From: Haematobacter massiliensis
GTDB taxonomy: Bacteria; Pseudomonadota; Alphaproteobacteria; Rhodobacterales; Rhodobacteraceae
Assembly (NCBI RefSeq): GCF_000740795.1
Contig: NZ_JGYG01000015.1
Coordinates: 1 to 64,000, forward strand
DNA: 64,000 nucleotides
Direction: 5' to 3'
Below are positions 55,314-64,000 of the stretch, one piece after another. The position numbers were made by a program, and so were the translations under genes. The notes under the pieces are model-generated. The model made no database searches. It saw only the letters and a list, made by a program, of their open reading frames with translations, and had not been told where the DNA came from. How positions within the stretch are numbered: position 1 is the first letter of the stretch; each line of letters opens with the position of its first letter.

Positions 55314-55982
55314 TCACATCGGCAGGATACGCTCCACCATCTCCGGCAGGTCGGCATAGTCACCCAGCAGGGCATCCGGCTCAAGCCGGGCAATACCGGG
55401 GCCCTCGGGGCCGAAGGTGACAAGCACGACAGGCACGCCCGCGGCCCGCGCCGTGTTCCGATCCGTCACCGTATCCCCGACGAGAAGCGAGCGACTGACA
55501 TCCCCACCCGCGCGCAGAACGGATTGCCGATAGGGTTCCGGGTCGGGTTTGCGGCTGGCAAGCGTATCTGCGCCGATCAGCGACTGGAACAACCCACGCA
55601 CGCCGAGGCGGGCAAGAAGTGTCTCCGCCAGCGCCTCGGGCTTGTTGGTGCAGATGCCCACCCTGTCCCCCCTCTGGCGGAGCGCTTCCACGGCCTCCAC
55701 CGCGCCGGGATAGAGGCGGGTGTGACGGTCGATATCCTCGGCATAGGCCTTGAGCAGCAAGGGAAAATCCGCGTCAACATCCGCCTCGCTCCACTCCCGT
55801 CCCAGCCGCGAAAGCCCTAGCCGGAGCATCGCGCGTCCACCCGCGAAAGCCGTTCCGGCATCCACTTCGGGGTCGAGCGGTGTCCCCTCCCCGCGCGCCT
55901 GAAAACAGGCATTGGCCGCGGCGATCAGATCGGCAGAGGTGTCCGCCAGGGTTCCATCCAGATCAAAGATCACCGTCCGCAT
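55314..55982 (-). CDS. gph: Phosphoglycolate phosphatase-like HAD hydrolase
   Basis: A 222-residue HAD phosphatase. Motif I is IFDLDGTLADT (Asp7, Asp9), motif II in GICTNKPEAL, motif III around SRKPDPEPY and motif IV GDTVTDRNTARAAG. The all-helical cap (about 18-80) fits the Gph/PGP class that hydrolyses 2-phosphoglycolate formed by Rubisco or DNA repair. Other small phosphosugars are possible. Divergent from glmU with 105 bp between. Confidence 0.9.
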   Translation of the reverse strand: MRTVIFDLDGTLADTSADLIAAANACFQARGEGTPLDPEVDAGTAFAGGRAMLRLGLSRLGREWSEADVDADFPLLLKAYAEDIDRHTRLYPGAVEAVEALRQRGDRVGICTNKPEALAETLLARLGVRGLFQSLIGADTLASRKPDPEPYRQSVLRAGGDVSRSLLVGDTVTDRNTARAAGVPVVLVTFGPEGPGIARLEPDALLGDYADLPEMVERILPM

Positions 55983-56087
55983 TCGCCGCTCCTTGAAACG
56001 TCCCGTAAATTCATGTGATGGCCCGCGCTCTTGCGGCAGACGAGGCTCTCGGTAAAACGGGCGCGACAGGAAGGGAAGATCAGACGT

Positions 56088-57437
56088 ATGGCGACGGCAC
56101 TCATCGTTCTGGCAGCGGGTCAGGGAACGCGAATGAACTCGGACCTGCCCAAGGTTCTGCACGAAGTGGGGGGCGCGCCGCTTGTGGTTCATGCGCTGCT
56201 CTCTGCGGCGCCGCTGGAACCGGAGCGCACGGTGGTCGTGACCGGCCATGGCGGGGCCGCGGTTGCCGGCGTTGCGGAGGGGTTCGACGAGCGCGTCCGC
56301 ACCGTGGAGCAGGCCGAACAGCTTGGCACCGCCCACGCGGTGTTGCAGGCCGCGCCGATGCTGGAGGCCTTTGCGGGCAATGCCATCGTTCTCTACGGTG
56401 ACACGCCCTTCATCCGGGCCGAAACGCTGGAGGAGATGCTGGCCGCGCGGAAGCAGCACGATATCGTCGTGCTGGGCTTCGAGGCGGCGGATCCCGGACG
56501 CTACGGCCGGCTGGTGATGGAGGGCGACACCCTTATCCGCATCGTGGAGTACAAGGATGCGACGGAGAGCGAACGGCGGATCGGGCTGTGCAACAGCGGC
56601 GTGCTCTGCGCCGATGCCGCCACGCTGATGCGGCTCGTTTCCGAGGTCGGCAACGAAAATGCGGCGGGCGAATACTACCTGACCGATATCGTGGCCCTCG
56701 GCCGGGCGCAGGGGCTGTCCGCCACCGCTGTCACCTGTGCGGAGGTGGAGACGATGGGCGTGAACACCCGTGCCCAACTCGCCACGGCGGAGGCCGCCTT
56801 CCAGGAGCGTGCCCGGGCGGAAGCGGCGGAGAACGGGGTGACCCTGATTGATCCGGCGACGGTGCACTTCTCCTGGGACACCGCCATTGGCCGCGACACC
56901 GTGGTGGAACCCAACGTGATCTTCGCGCCCGGTGTCACGGTCGAATCCGGCGCGCGCATCAGGGGTTTTTCGCATCTCGAAGGATGCCATGTCTCGGAAG
57001 GCGCGACGGTCGGGCCTTTCGCCCGGCTCCGCCCCGGCGCGGAACTGGCCGAAGGGGTGCATGTCGGCAACTTCGTCGAAATCAAGAACGCCACCATCGC
57101 GCAGGGGGCGAAGGTCAACCACCTCACCTATATCGGGGATGCGAGCGTGGGCGAGGAAACGAATATCGGCGCAGGCACCATCACCTGCAACTATGACGGC
57201 GTGAACAAGCATCGGACGGAGATCGGTGCGCGGGTCTTCATCGGATCGGATACCATGCTGGTCGCCCCCGTGCGGATCGGCGACGATGCGATGACCGCGA
57301 CCGGCTCCGTCATCACCTCGGATATTCCGGCAGGCGCCCTTGGCGTCGCCCGCGCCAAGCAGGAGGTGAAGCCCGGCTTCGCCCTGCGGTTCTTTGAACG
57401 ACTCCGCGCCGCGAAGCGCGCCAAGGGAGGCAACTGA
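56088..57437 (+). CDS. glmU: Bifunctional GlcN-1-P acetyltransferase / GlcNAc-1-P uridyltransferase
   Basis: A 449-residue two-domain enzyme making UDP-GlcNAc for peptidoglycan and LPS. The N-terminal uridyltransferase starts ATALIVLAAGQGTRMNSDLP (loop 8-16, Lys22) with YGDTPFI and GEYYLTDIVALG; the C-terminal left-handed beta-helix (about 245 on) has GAGTITCNYDGVNKHRTEIG, the acetyltransferase signature. The ATG follows a GGAAGGGA stretch. glmS begins 1 base after its stop. Confidence 0.97.
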   Translation: MATALIVLAAGQGTRMNSDLPKVLHEVGGAPLVVHALLSAAPLEPERTVVVTGHGGAAVAGVAEGFDERVRTVEQAEQLGTAHAVLQAAPMLEAFAGNAIVLYGDTPFIRAETLEEMLAARKQHDIVVLGFEAADPGRYGRLVMEGDTLIRIVEYKDATESERRIGLCNSGVLCADAATLMRLVSEVGNENAAGEYYLTDIVALGRAQGLSATAVTCAEVETMGVNTRAQLATAEAAFQERARAEAAENGVTLIDPATVHFSWDTAIGRDTVVEPNVIFAPGVTVESGARIRGFSHLEGCHVSEGATVGPFARLRPGAELAEGVHVGNFVEIKNATIAQGAKVNHLTYIGDASVGEETNIGAGTITCNYDGVNKHRTEIGARVFIGSDTMLVAPVRIGDDAMTATGSVITSDIPAGALGVARAKQEVKPGFALRFFERLRAAKRAKGGN

Positions 57438-57438
57438 C

Positions 57439-59256
57439 ATGTGTGGTATCGTCGGCGTTCTGGGCCATCACGAAGTCGCCCCCATGCTGGTGGAGGCGCT
57501 GCGGCGGCTCGAGTACCGCGGTTATGACAGCGCTGGAATCGCCACGATCAACCACGGCCATCTTGACCGGCGGCGGGCGACGGGCAAGCTCGTCCACCTG
57601 TCGGACCTGCTGGTGCATGAGCCGCTGGCCGGCAAGTCGGGCATCGGCCATACCCGCTGGGCCACCCATGGCGCGCCCTCCGTCCGCAACGCGCATCCGC
57701 ACGTCTCTGGCGGTGTCGCGGTCGTTCACAACGGCATCATCGAGAACTTCCGCCCGCTGAAGGCGGAGCTGGAGGAGCAGGGCTACAGCTTCGATTCCGA
57801 CACGGATACGGAGATCGTCGCCACCCTCACCCGCAGCTACATGGAAACCGGCATGGACGCCGACGCCGCTACCGCCGCGACGGTGGCGCGGCTGGAGGGG
57901 GCCTTTGCTCTGGGATTCCTGTTCGACGGCGAGGAGGATCTGATGATCGTCGCCCGCAAGGGGTCACCCCTCGCGATCGGGCATGGCGACAGCGAGATGT
58001 TCGTGGGATCGGACGCCATCGCCCTCGCGCCGATGACCGACCGGATCACCTATCTAGAAGAGGGAGACCGCGCGGTGATCCGCCGCTCCGGTGCCGTGAT
58101 CTATGATGCGGCAGGGCGTCGCGCCAACCGCAAGATGGAGACGATCCGCATGGATGCCGCGCGGATCGAAAAGGCTGGCTACAAGCATTTCATGGCCAAG
58201 GAGATCGCGGAGCAGCCGGTCGTGCTGGGCGATGCGCTCTCGCACTACATCAATGCCGATGGGGAAATCGTACTGCCCATCGACATAGACTTCGCCAGCG
58301 CGGATCGGGTGACGATGTCCGCCTGCGGCACTGCCTATATCGCCTGTCAGGTTGCGAAGTACTGGTTCGAACAGCTTGCGGGCCTTCCGGTGGATACCGA
58401 CTTTGCGTCGGAATTCCGCTATCGCGAGCCGGTGCTGTCGCCCCGATCGCTGGCCTTCTTCGTCAGCCAGTCGGGGGAGACTGCCGATACGCTCGCGGCG
58501 CTGCGCCATGCGCAGGGTCAGGTTGCGCAGACGGTGGGTATCGTGAACGTCGCCACCTCCACCATCGCACGGGAGGCCGATGGTGCTTTGCCGATCCTCG
58601 CCGGGATAGAGATCGGCGTGGCCTCGACCAAAGCATTCACGTGCCAGCTTCTGATCCTCGCCCTGCTTGCCCTGCGCGCGGGCGTTGATCGGGGCCGCAT
58701 CTCTCCCGAGGAACTGCGCGACCATATCGCGGTGCTCCGCAGCCTGCCCGGTCTGCTCAACACCGCCATTGGCCAGTCCGATCAGATCGAGCGGTTGGCC
58801 CGTCAGCTCTCCGAAGCCAAAGACGCGCTCTTCATCGGGCGCGGTCCGATGTTCCCGCTAGCTTTGGAGGGAGCGTTAAAACTTAAGGAAATCAGCTATA
58901 TACATGCCGAAGGTTACGCGGCAGGCGAACTAAAGCATGGTCCTATAGCCCTGATTGATGAAACCATGCCGGTGATCGTCATGGCCCCGCGCGATGCGCT
59001 CTTCGACAAAACCGTTTCCAACATGCAGGAAGTGATGGCGCGGAAGGGCAAGGTGCTGCTCATTTCCGACCATCAGGGCATCCATGAAGCGGGTCCGGGC
59101 GTCGCCTCCACAATACACATGCCCGAAGTGGCCGCCCCCTTTGCGCCGATCCTCTACGCCGTACCAGCGCAGCTCATCGCATACCATACCGCGGTCGCGA
59201 AAGGCACTGACGTAGATCAGCCGCGCAACCTGGCTAAATCGGTGACGGTGGAATAG
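57439..59256 (+). CDS. glmS: Glutamine-fructose-6-phosphate aminotransferase
   Basis: A 605-residue enzyme converting fructose-6-P and glutamine to glucosamine-6-P. The N-terminal Cys2 glutaminase (MCGIVGVLG), GHTRWATHGAPS and SDTDTEIVATL, then two SIS domains with SQSGETADT and ISYIHAEGYAAGELKHGPIA. Its last 36 bases match the conserved attTn7 target. A patch at about 58858-58950 uses TTA, CTT, ATA and CTA codons unlike the rest of the gene. GGGAGG precedes the ATG. Confidence 0.97.
   Translation: MCGIVGVLGHHEVAPMLVEALRRLEYRGYDSAGIATINHGHLDRRRATGKLVHLSDLLVHEPLAGKSGIGHTRWATHGAPSVRNAHPHVSGGVAVVHNGIIENFRPLKAELEEQGYSFDSDTDTEIVATLTRSYMETGMDADAATAATVARLEGAFALGFLFDGEEDLMIVARKGSPLAIGHGDSEMFVGSDAIALAPMTDRITYLEEGDRAVIRRSGAVIYDAAGRRANRKMETIRMDAARIEKAGYKHFMAKEIAEQPVVLGDALSHYINADGEIVLPIDIDFASADRVTMSACGTAYIACQVAKYWFEQLAGLPVDTDFASEFRYREPVLSPRSLAFFVSQSGETADTLAALRHAQGQVAQTVGIVNVATSTIAREADGALPILAGIEIGVASTKAFTCQLLILALLALRAGVDRGRISPEELRDHIAVLRSLPGLLNTAIGQSDQIERLARQLSEAKDALFIGRGPMFPLALEGALKLKEISYIHAEGYAAGELKHGPIALIDETMPVIVMAPRDALFDKTVSNMQEVMARKGKVLLISDHQGIHEAGPGVASTIHMPEVAAPFAPILYAVPAQLIAYHTAVAKGTDVDQPRNLAKSVTVE
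59221..59256. other. attTn7-type TnsD target in glmS 3' end
   Basis: The final codons of glmS (starting CCGCGCAACCTGGCTAAATC) closely match the E. coli sequence bound by TnsD of Tn7. Tn7-like elements insert about 25 bp after the stop. No Tn7 end or transposase was seen downstream. Confidence 0.7.
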
Positions 59257-60133
59257 AGGCGGCTTCAGGCCAGCGGCGTCCGTAGGCAAAGCATTATGGT
59301 CTGCATGATCCGTCACTGAGGGGTTAGAAACCTGTTCTGCCTTCTAGCGGTCCCGTCCCACCCCGCTAACAGGCGTTCGCGGCGGGGAACGGCCAGACTT
59401 TGAACGAAGCGGAGGCAGTCCGGGTGCTCGCGACGGAACGCCATCCGGCTCGGGAAAGACGCCCGACGGCGGCTAGCTATACGGTGGGTGCATCGCGGCG
59501 GATCAGATCGCCCTTGTTGACCGTTCGCTGACCTTCTGCATCAGAGAGACCCCATAGACCGCCCGGACGGTTCGTGTCGATTGCGCCGCCCAGCAGCATA
59601 TCTCTCGCATACCGTGATGATGGACCTTCCGCCGGTTAGAGGCGTTTCGCGCGTCCATTATGATGGAGAACGGCAAGAGCGGCCTCTGGCACACCGGCCG
59701 AGGCAGCCGTTTGCAGAGGTAAGGCGATCAGTAACACCCTTGTTCTCCTGTTCGCGCACGACATGAAGCCGTTGCAGTTGTAGGGTGCCGGGTGCTGGTT
59801 CAGATACTGGCGTGAAGCGGTGTAAGTTGGGGTAGGCGATCGGCTGATCCCCGTCGATGGCCACCAATCAGCGAATGCGTCCCCTCGGAAGTCCAACGAT
59901 ATCAAACCTATCGGCAGATAGATCACCGATCAACGGTCGCAAAATGTTTGGACAAATACACGCGTACGACGAGAAAAAGCCGGGGGAGCATGTTCAGATC
60001 GGGCAGTCGAGAACTCAATTGTTCAAGTATCAAATTGATCATCCCCGGCCCGACACCAGCCAGAATGATCGGCTCAGCGCAGGGCGTCGCTCAGGTGATG
60101 GATGCGCTCCCGACGCTCGTCCATAAGATCACG

Positions 60134-60235
60134 TCCAGCAATCCGCGGGTGCGCTGATGGACCGGCTTCCAGCAATCCGCGGGTGCGCTGATGGACCGGC
60201 TTCCAGCAATCCGCGGGTGCGCTGATGGAACGGCT
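60134..60235. repeat. Three tandem copies of a 34-bp unit
   Basis: Units at 60134-60167, 60168-60201 and 60202-60235 start TCCAGCAATCCGCGGGTGCG and end CTGATGGACCGGCT; the third has one change (GGAACGGCT). Copies are otherwise identical and directly adjoining. Each contains CGCTGATGG, a stop-start junction, so the repeat duplicates the border between an upstream frame and the phage-like gene. Confidence 0.9.
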
Positions 60236-60564
60236 TCGCGAGCAACTCTGCGCTGCCGTGCGCCGCGCCGTGGCGGGGGACCGGATCGCGGACCGGATCA
60301 CCCCGCCTGAGGCCGGGTTCGGTCTCTGGCAGGCCTTCGTCGCCCTCTCCGCCCGCAGCTACGGCAGCGCCGGGCTGGAGCGATCCGATTCTCGGAGATC
60401 GAGGCATGGGCCCGGCTGATGCGAGTTCCGCTTGAGCCGCGGCATGTCGATTTTGTCACGGCGATGGACGCGACGCCTGTGGAACGAAGCTCGCCACGCC
60501 CGCGACCCCGACCCGCCCGTCCGGGCCGCTGTCACCTGCGATGTTCGACGCCGTGTTCGGGTAA
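60225..60564 (+). pseudogene. Frameshifted phage gene, tail-assembly-chaperone-like
   Basis: Three successive frames make one coherent protein: MERLREQLCAAVRRAVAGDR to LWQAFVALSARSYGSAGLE; then after a shift near 60380, [21 protein letters not shown] with VDFVTAMDA; then after a second shift near 60475, [20 protein letters not shown] and MFDAVFG with a stop at 60562-60564. Each shift equals loss of one base. The 'AFVxLSxR...[22 protein letters not shown]..xxAMD' layout resembles small phage tail-assembly or related morphogenesis proteins. Exact family is uncertain. Confidence 0.6.
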
Positions 60565-60783
60565 GGCAGGGCACGCCCGGCGTTCGACATTCGCCAAAGC
60601 GTCCTCGTTCGCCGGTGAGTGGGAAAACCCCGGCAGCCGCGCAGACCCGGCCCTCCTTCGGGCGAGGCGCGGCCATTCGATTCTGCGAGCAGCGCGGGAA
60701 ACGATTTCCCTCCGACCGCTCACTGTATGCTCACTGCAGGATATTCATCTCATCAAGCGCGTCATCTAACTGCTTGATTTTAT

Positions 60784-60860
60784 TGGCGCACCCGACAGGA
60801 TTCGAACCTGTGACCTCTGCCTTCGGAGGGCAGCACTCTATCCAGCTGAGCTACGGGTGC
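60784..60860 (-). tRNA. tRNA-Arg(CCG)
   Basis: On the minus strand 77 bases fold as a cloverleaf: acceptor GCACCCG/CGGGTGC, D arm GCTC/GAGT, anticodon stem CTGCC/GGCAG with loop CTCCGAA (anticodon CCG), T arm ACAGG/CCTGT with loop TTCGAAT, discriminator G and encoded CCA. It reads CGG arginine codons. Confidence 0.97.
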
Positions 60861-60873
60861 GTGTCTGGTGCGT

Positions 60874-60902
60874 CTCTTAACCGGCCTCCGAGGCGGGTGC
60901 AA
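60874..60902 (-). promoter_or_regulatory. Candidate promoter of tRNA-Arg
   Basis: On the minus strand TTGCAC (60897-60902) and TAAGAG (60874-60879) are spaced by 17 bases, 13 bases before the tRNA 5' end. The -10 match is poor. Confidence 0.4.
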
Positions 60903-60916
60903 CGGGTTTTGTGCCA

Positions 60917-61696
60917 TTAGGCATCCAGCTCGATCCAGATCGGTACATGGTCGGAGGGCTTGTCCCCCGCCCTGACCTGCTTGTCGATCCGGCAATCGGA
61001 CAGCAGATCGGCGGCCTGGGGAGTGAGCAACATGTGGTCTATGCGGATACCGTCATCGCGGTTCCAGGCACCCGCCTGATAGTCCCAGAAGGTATACTGC
61101 CCAGCGGATTGATTTCGCGCCCGGAAAGCATCCGTGTAGCCGAGCGCCAGCAGCTTGCGGAAGGCCCCGCGTGTCTCTGGCAGGAACAGCGCGTCCTTCA
61201 CCCAGGCTTCCGGGCGCTTGGCGTCGCGCGGTTCGGGGATGACATTGTAGTCGCCCGCCAGCACCGCCGGATCCTCCAGGGTCAGCAGATGGCGCGCCCG
61301 CGCCTCCAGCCGCTGCATCCAGGCGAGCTTGTAATCGTATTTCGGCCCTGGTGCGGGATTGCCATTTGGCAGGTAGAGCCCACAGACCCGCACGGGCCGC
61401 GTCGCCACCACCGTCGCCTCCATCCACCGGGCCTGCTCGTCGCTCTCGTCGCCAGGCAAGCCGCGGGTCACATCCTCAAGCGGGTACTTCGACAGGATCG
61501 CCACACCGTTGAAGCCCTTCTGACCATGGGTTTCCACGTTGTAGCCCATATCCTCGATCGCTTCTCGCGGGAAACTCTCGTCGACGGTCTTGATCTCCTG
61601 CAGGACGACGACGTCGGGCCGCGCCTCGCCAAGCCAGGCAGTGAGGGCCTCGATTCGTGCGCGAACCCCGTTGATGTTGAAACTTGCGATCTTCAT
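60917..61696 (-). CDS. xth: Exodeoxyribonuclease III
   Basis: A 259-residue AP endonuclease/3'-exonuclease of the EEP fold, acting in base-excision repair. Catalytic positions are Asn7 ([12 protein letters not shown]), Glu34 (LQEIKT), LAGDYNVIP and the final [12 protein letters not shown] with His250. Length is normal. It diverges from the aldo/keto reductase with about 100 bp between. Confidence 0.95.
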   Translation of the reverse strand: MKIASFNINGVRARIEALTAWLGEARPDVVVLQEIKTVDESFPREAIEDMGYNVETHGQKGFNGVAILSKYPLEDVTRGLPGDESDEQARWMEATVVATRPVRVCGLYLPNGNPAPGPKYDYKLAWMQRLEARARHLLTLEDPAVLAGDYNVIPEPRDAKRPEAWVKDALFLPETRGAFRKLLALGYTDAFRARNQSAGQYTFWDYQAGAWNRDDGIRIDHMLLTPQAADLLSDCRIDKQVRAGDKPSDHVPIWIELDA

Positions 61697-61799
61697 GCGG
61701 CACCTCCGGCGTCACGTTGTATCCTTCCCGCCGCCGAAGGCCAAGAAGATGGACCTTAACGGGACGACGCGCATTGTTCTGGGGCAGAAGGAGACGAAA

Positions 61800-62639
61800 A
61801 TGAACGAACGCGACGTACGCCTCCCCGACGGGGAAGCGATCACCCCTCCGCTGGGACAGGGCACGTGGATGATGGGCGAAGACCCCTCCCGCCGGGCGGA
61901 GGAGATCGCCACGCTGCGGAGAGGGTTGGACCTCGGTCTTACGCTGATCGACACGGCCGAAATGTATGGCGACGGCGCGTCGGAGGAGATGGTCGGCGAG
62001 GCGATCCGCGGTCGGCGGGAGGAGGTGTTTCTCGTCTCCAAGGCCTATCCCCAGAATGCTTCGGAAGCCAGACTGCCGGATGCCTGTCGCCGAAGCCTCA
62101 GGCGGCTCGGGACAGACCGGCTGGACCTCTACCTGCTTCACTGGCGGGGAAACGTGCCATTGGGAGAGACTGTGGTCGCGATGGAGCGGCTGAAACGGGA
62201 CGGGTTGATCCGAAACTGGGGGGTCAGCAATCTCGATACCGATGACATGGAGGAGCTGTCGGCGGCGGATGGTTTCGGCTGCCAAACCAATCAGGTGCTC
62301 TACAATCTCACGCGGCGCGGGGTGGAGTGGAACCTGCTGCCGTGGATGTCCTCCCGCGGGATACCGGCAATGGCCTACAGCCCGATCGAACAGGGGCGGC
62401 TTCTCAGTCATCCGGAATTCGCGTTGCTCGCCGAAGGACTTTCGCTCTCTCCCGCCCGTCTGGCGTTGGCATGGTTGCTGGAACGGCCAGGCGTCATTCC
62501 CATCCCCAAGGCCGGTAGCGTCGCGCATGTCGAAGACAACGCGGGCGCCCTTGATGTCAGGCTGGACGAGGAGACACGGACCTTTCTCGACAAGCTGTTC
62601 CCGCCGCCCACCCACCGGACCCCGCTGGAGATGATCTGA
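61800..62639 (+). CDS. Aldo/keto reductase
   Basis: A 279-residue NADPH-dependent (beta/alpha)8 reductase. The tetrad is clear: Asp51 and Tyr56 in LIDTAEMYGDGASEE, Lys81 in LVSKAYPQNA, His114 in YLLHWRGNVP. NWGVSNLDTDDM and the C-terminal IPIPKAGSVAHVEDN bind cofactor. Substrate not predictable. The ATG at 61800 follows AAGGAG; an earlier ATG at 61749 lacks a good site. A Tyr-rich glyoxal reductase (DkgA-like) role is possible. Confidence 0.92.
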   Translation: MNERDVRLPDGEAITPPLGQGTWMMGEDPSRRAEEIATLRRGLDLGLTLIDTAEMYGDGASEEMVGEAIRGRREEVFLVSKAYPQNASEARLPDACRRSLRRLGTDRLDLYLLHWRGNVPLGETVVAMERLKRDGLIRNWGVSNLDTDDMEELSAADGFGCQTNQVLYNLTRRGVEWNLLPWMSSRGIPAMAYSPIEQGRLLSHPEFALLAEGLSLSPARLALAWLLERPGVIPIPKAGSVAHVEDNAGALDVRLDEETRTFLDKLFPPPTHRTPLEMI

Positions 62640-62649
62640 CCTTTGGCGG

Positions 62650-63954
62650 TCACGTCGTGCGGTCTCCGCTCTCCGGCGGTGAGAGTTCGCCCTGCCAACG
62701 GGCGACCGTCGCTGTGGCAAGGCCGTTGCCGATCACGTTGGTGGCGGTCCGGCCCATGTCGAGGATCTGGTCGATCCCGAGAATGAGCAGCACGCCCTCC
62801 GCCGGAAGGCCGAACATGGGCGATACCGCGGCAACAACCACCAGCGACGCCCTCGGCACCCCGGCAATGCCCTTCGATGCGACCATCATCACCAGAAGCA
62901 TGATGACCTGTTGTTCAAGGGTCATGTCGATCCCGTAGGCTTGGGCAATGAACAGCGCGGCGAAGGTCTGGTACATCATCGAGCCGTCGAGATTGAAGGA
63001 ATAGCCGAGCGGCAGGACAAAGCCGGTCACCCGCCCGCTCACCCCGAACGCCTCGAGCTGGCTCACTGTCTTGGGATAGGCCGCCTCGCTCGAGGCGGTC
63101 GAGAAGGCGACGAGCATTGGCTCCCGCAACAGCGACAGCAGGTGGAACACGCTCGCCCCCAGAAACAGCCAGCCCGCCCCGATCAGACAGGCCCAGAGCA
63201 GCAGCAGGCCGAGGTAGAACCCGCCGATGAACCGGCCATAGTCGATCAGCACGCCCAGCCCCTGCACCGTCACCACAGCCGCCATGGCAGCAAAAACGGC
63301 CAGCGGCGCAAGGCGCATGACATAGCCCGTGACCATGAACATCGCCGCGGCGACGGCATCGGCAAGCGCGATTATCGGCGCGGACCGCTCCCGCGGCAGC
63401 GCCCCCACGGCAAGACCGAAGAACACCGAGAACACGAGGATCTGGAGCACCTCGTTTTCCGACATCGCCGCCACGATGCTGTCGGGGAAGACGTGGGTGA
63501 AGAACTGCGCGAGGCTCAGCGTATTCGTTTCGACGCCCGCCGCGCCCGCCGGCATGGACAGGTTCAGGCCCGCCCCCGGACGCACGATATTCGCCATCAC
63601 CAGGCCGATCAGCAGGGAAACGAGCGACGCCGTGACGAACCAGCCCATGGCCCGAAGCGCCAAACCTCCCACCGCCTTCGCATCACCAAGGCTCGCGATG
63701 CCCGACACGATGGTTGAAAGGACAAGCGGTGCGATGATCATCTTGATGAGCCGCAGGAAGATGGTCGTCACGATGCCGAACCGCCCCGCGATGCGTTCAG
63801 CAATTTCCGGGTCCGCCGCCTGCGCATGGCACCAGCCGCCGACGGCGACCCCCAGAACCAGAGCCGCCACGATCCAGAGCGCCAGGTGGCTCCTCCCGTC
63901 GGACTTTTGCCCTGCCCCAGCTGCCGCCCCTGAGGGCTTCGTCACTCCGGCCAT
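62650..63954 (-). CDS. Dicarboxylate/glutamate:cation symporter (DAACS)
   Basis: A 434-residue DctA/GltP-type transporter with eight helices and two re-entrant hairpins. LRLIKMIIAPLVLSTIVSGI, FSTASSEAAYPKTVSQLEAF (first hairpin, serine-rich), PLGYSFNLDGSMMYQTFAAL and SKGIAGVPRASLVVVAA (second hairpin), and DQILDMGRTATNVIGNGLAT match the family's ligand and Na+ sites. Glutamate, aspartate or C4-dicarboxylates are likely substrates. The ATG at 63954 gives a sensible short N-terminus. Confidence 0.93.
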   Translation of the reverse strand: MAGVTKPSGAAAGAGQKSDGRSHLALWIVAALVLGVAVGGWCHAQAADPEIAERIAGRFGIVTTIFLRLIKMIIAPLVLSTIVSGIASLGDAKAVGGLALRAMGWFVTASLVSLLIGLVMANIVRPGAGLNLSMPAGAAGVETNTLSLAQFFTHVFPDSIVAAMSENEVLQILVFSVFFGLAVGALPRERSAPIIALADAVAAAMFMVTGYVMRLAPLAVFAAMAAVVTVQGLGVLIDYGRFIGGFYLGLLLLWACLIGAGWLFLGASVFHLLSLLREPMLVAFSTASSEAAYPKTVSQLEAFGVSGRVTGFVLPLGYSFNLDGSMMYQTFAALFIAQAYGIDMTLEQQVIMLLVMMVASKGIAGVPRASLVVVAAVSPMFGLPAEGVLLILGIDQILDMGRTATNVIGNGLATATVARWQGELSPPESGDRTT

Positions 63955-64000
63955 GTGTTTCCCCCGCCGCGGGCTCCTCCACATAAGTATCGCGCGGGTG

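Larger units (their letters stand above)
59257..60783. other. Decayed, low-coding region between glmS and tRNA-Arg
   Basis: This 1.53-kb stretch has no convincing intact gene. Reading frames are short and broken on both strands, base composition is mixed, with an AT-richer patch near 59880-60030. It contains a frame ending in GVAQVMDALPTLVHKI (stop about 60157), three copies of a 34-bp repeat (60134-60235), and a frameshifted phage-like gene (60225-60564). The remnant lies against the 3' end of tRNA-Arg, a common integration site. The most likely reading is an old prophage scar. Confidence 0.6.

Noticed and set aside
57380-57440. glmS ribozyme before glmS
   Set aside because: Only one base separates glmU and glmS, and the ribozyme is a Gram-positive feature.
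59636-59926. 96-residue minus-strand frame as possible transposase fragment
   Set aside because: No DDE or HTH motif could be read in any frame, so no mobile element is claimed.
60134-60235. Possible CRISPR array from three 34-bp repeats
   Set aside because: The copies adjoin without spacers, and no cas gene is near. It is a tandem duplication.

Overview
The window is 64 kb of a GC-rich alphaproteobacterial chromosome. GcrA, the type III pantothenate kinase - RNase J cluster, a complex I operon carrying DUF5337 and DUF3291 genes, a NuoE with a helix-hairpin-helix tail, and VPLPA-type C-termini all point to Rhodobacterales (Rhodobacteraceae). Species cannot be set from the sequence alone.

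Region 1 (1-7020) is the right end of an integrated temperate phage or phage-like element. About sixteen tightly overlapping plus-strand genes run from a DUF6745 protein cut by the window edge, through a recombination module (ERF annealing protein, a small protein with an SSB-like acidic tail, NinB-like and YbcO-like proteins), two small exported proteins and several unknowns, to an excisionase-like HTH gene and a tyrosine integrase. The integrase abuts the 3' end of tRNA-Val(GAC), the likely attachment site.

Region 2 (7092-29433) is housekeeping sequence: N-formylglutamate amidohydrolase, DNA polymerase IV, an SPFH/NfeD pair, GNAT and Nudix proteins, the MeaB GTPase, HrpB helicase, argD-GNAT-argF, the cell-cycle regulator gcrA, the two-gene carboxyspermidine route to spermidine, a Fsr-type efflux pump divergent from an AraC regulator, and rnj-coaX-birA.

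Region 3 (29453-45940, minus strand) is a complete 14-gene complex I operon, nuoA to nuoN, with three inserted genes: DUF5337 between nuoE and nuoF, DUF3291 between nuoF and nuoG, and a carboxymuconolactone-decarboxylase-like gene between nuoI and nuoJ. It continues directly into birA, coaX and rnj.

Region 4 (46157-54412, minus strand) is a leucine/isovalerate catabolic operon: isovaleryl-CoA dehydrogenase, both methylcrotonyl-CoA carboxylase subunits, methylglutaconyl-CoA hydratase and HMG-CoA lyase, with a GST, a macro-domain protein and a secreted-type nuclease embedded. A sigma70-like promoter with a perfect inverted repeat precedes it. The operon converts leucine-derived isovaleryl-CoA to acetyl-CoA and acetoacetate, feeding the respiratory chain encoded next door.

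Region 5 (54511-64000) holds creA, a KGG stress protein, gph, glmU-glmS, a 1.5-kb decayed stretch between glmS (which carries an attTn7-like 3' end) and tRNA-Arg(CCG), then xth, an aldo/keto reductase and a dicarboxylate symporter. The decayed stretch contains a frameshifted phage-like gene and a 34-bp triplication, and looks like an old prophage scar. The least described parts are the phage modules in region 1, the accessory genes inside the leucine operon, and the scar beside tRNA-Arg.
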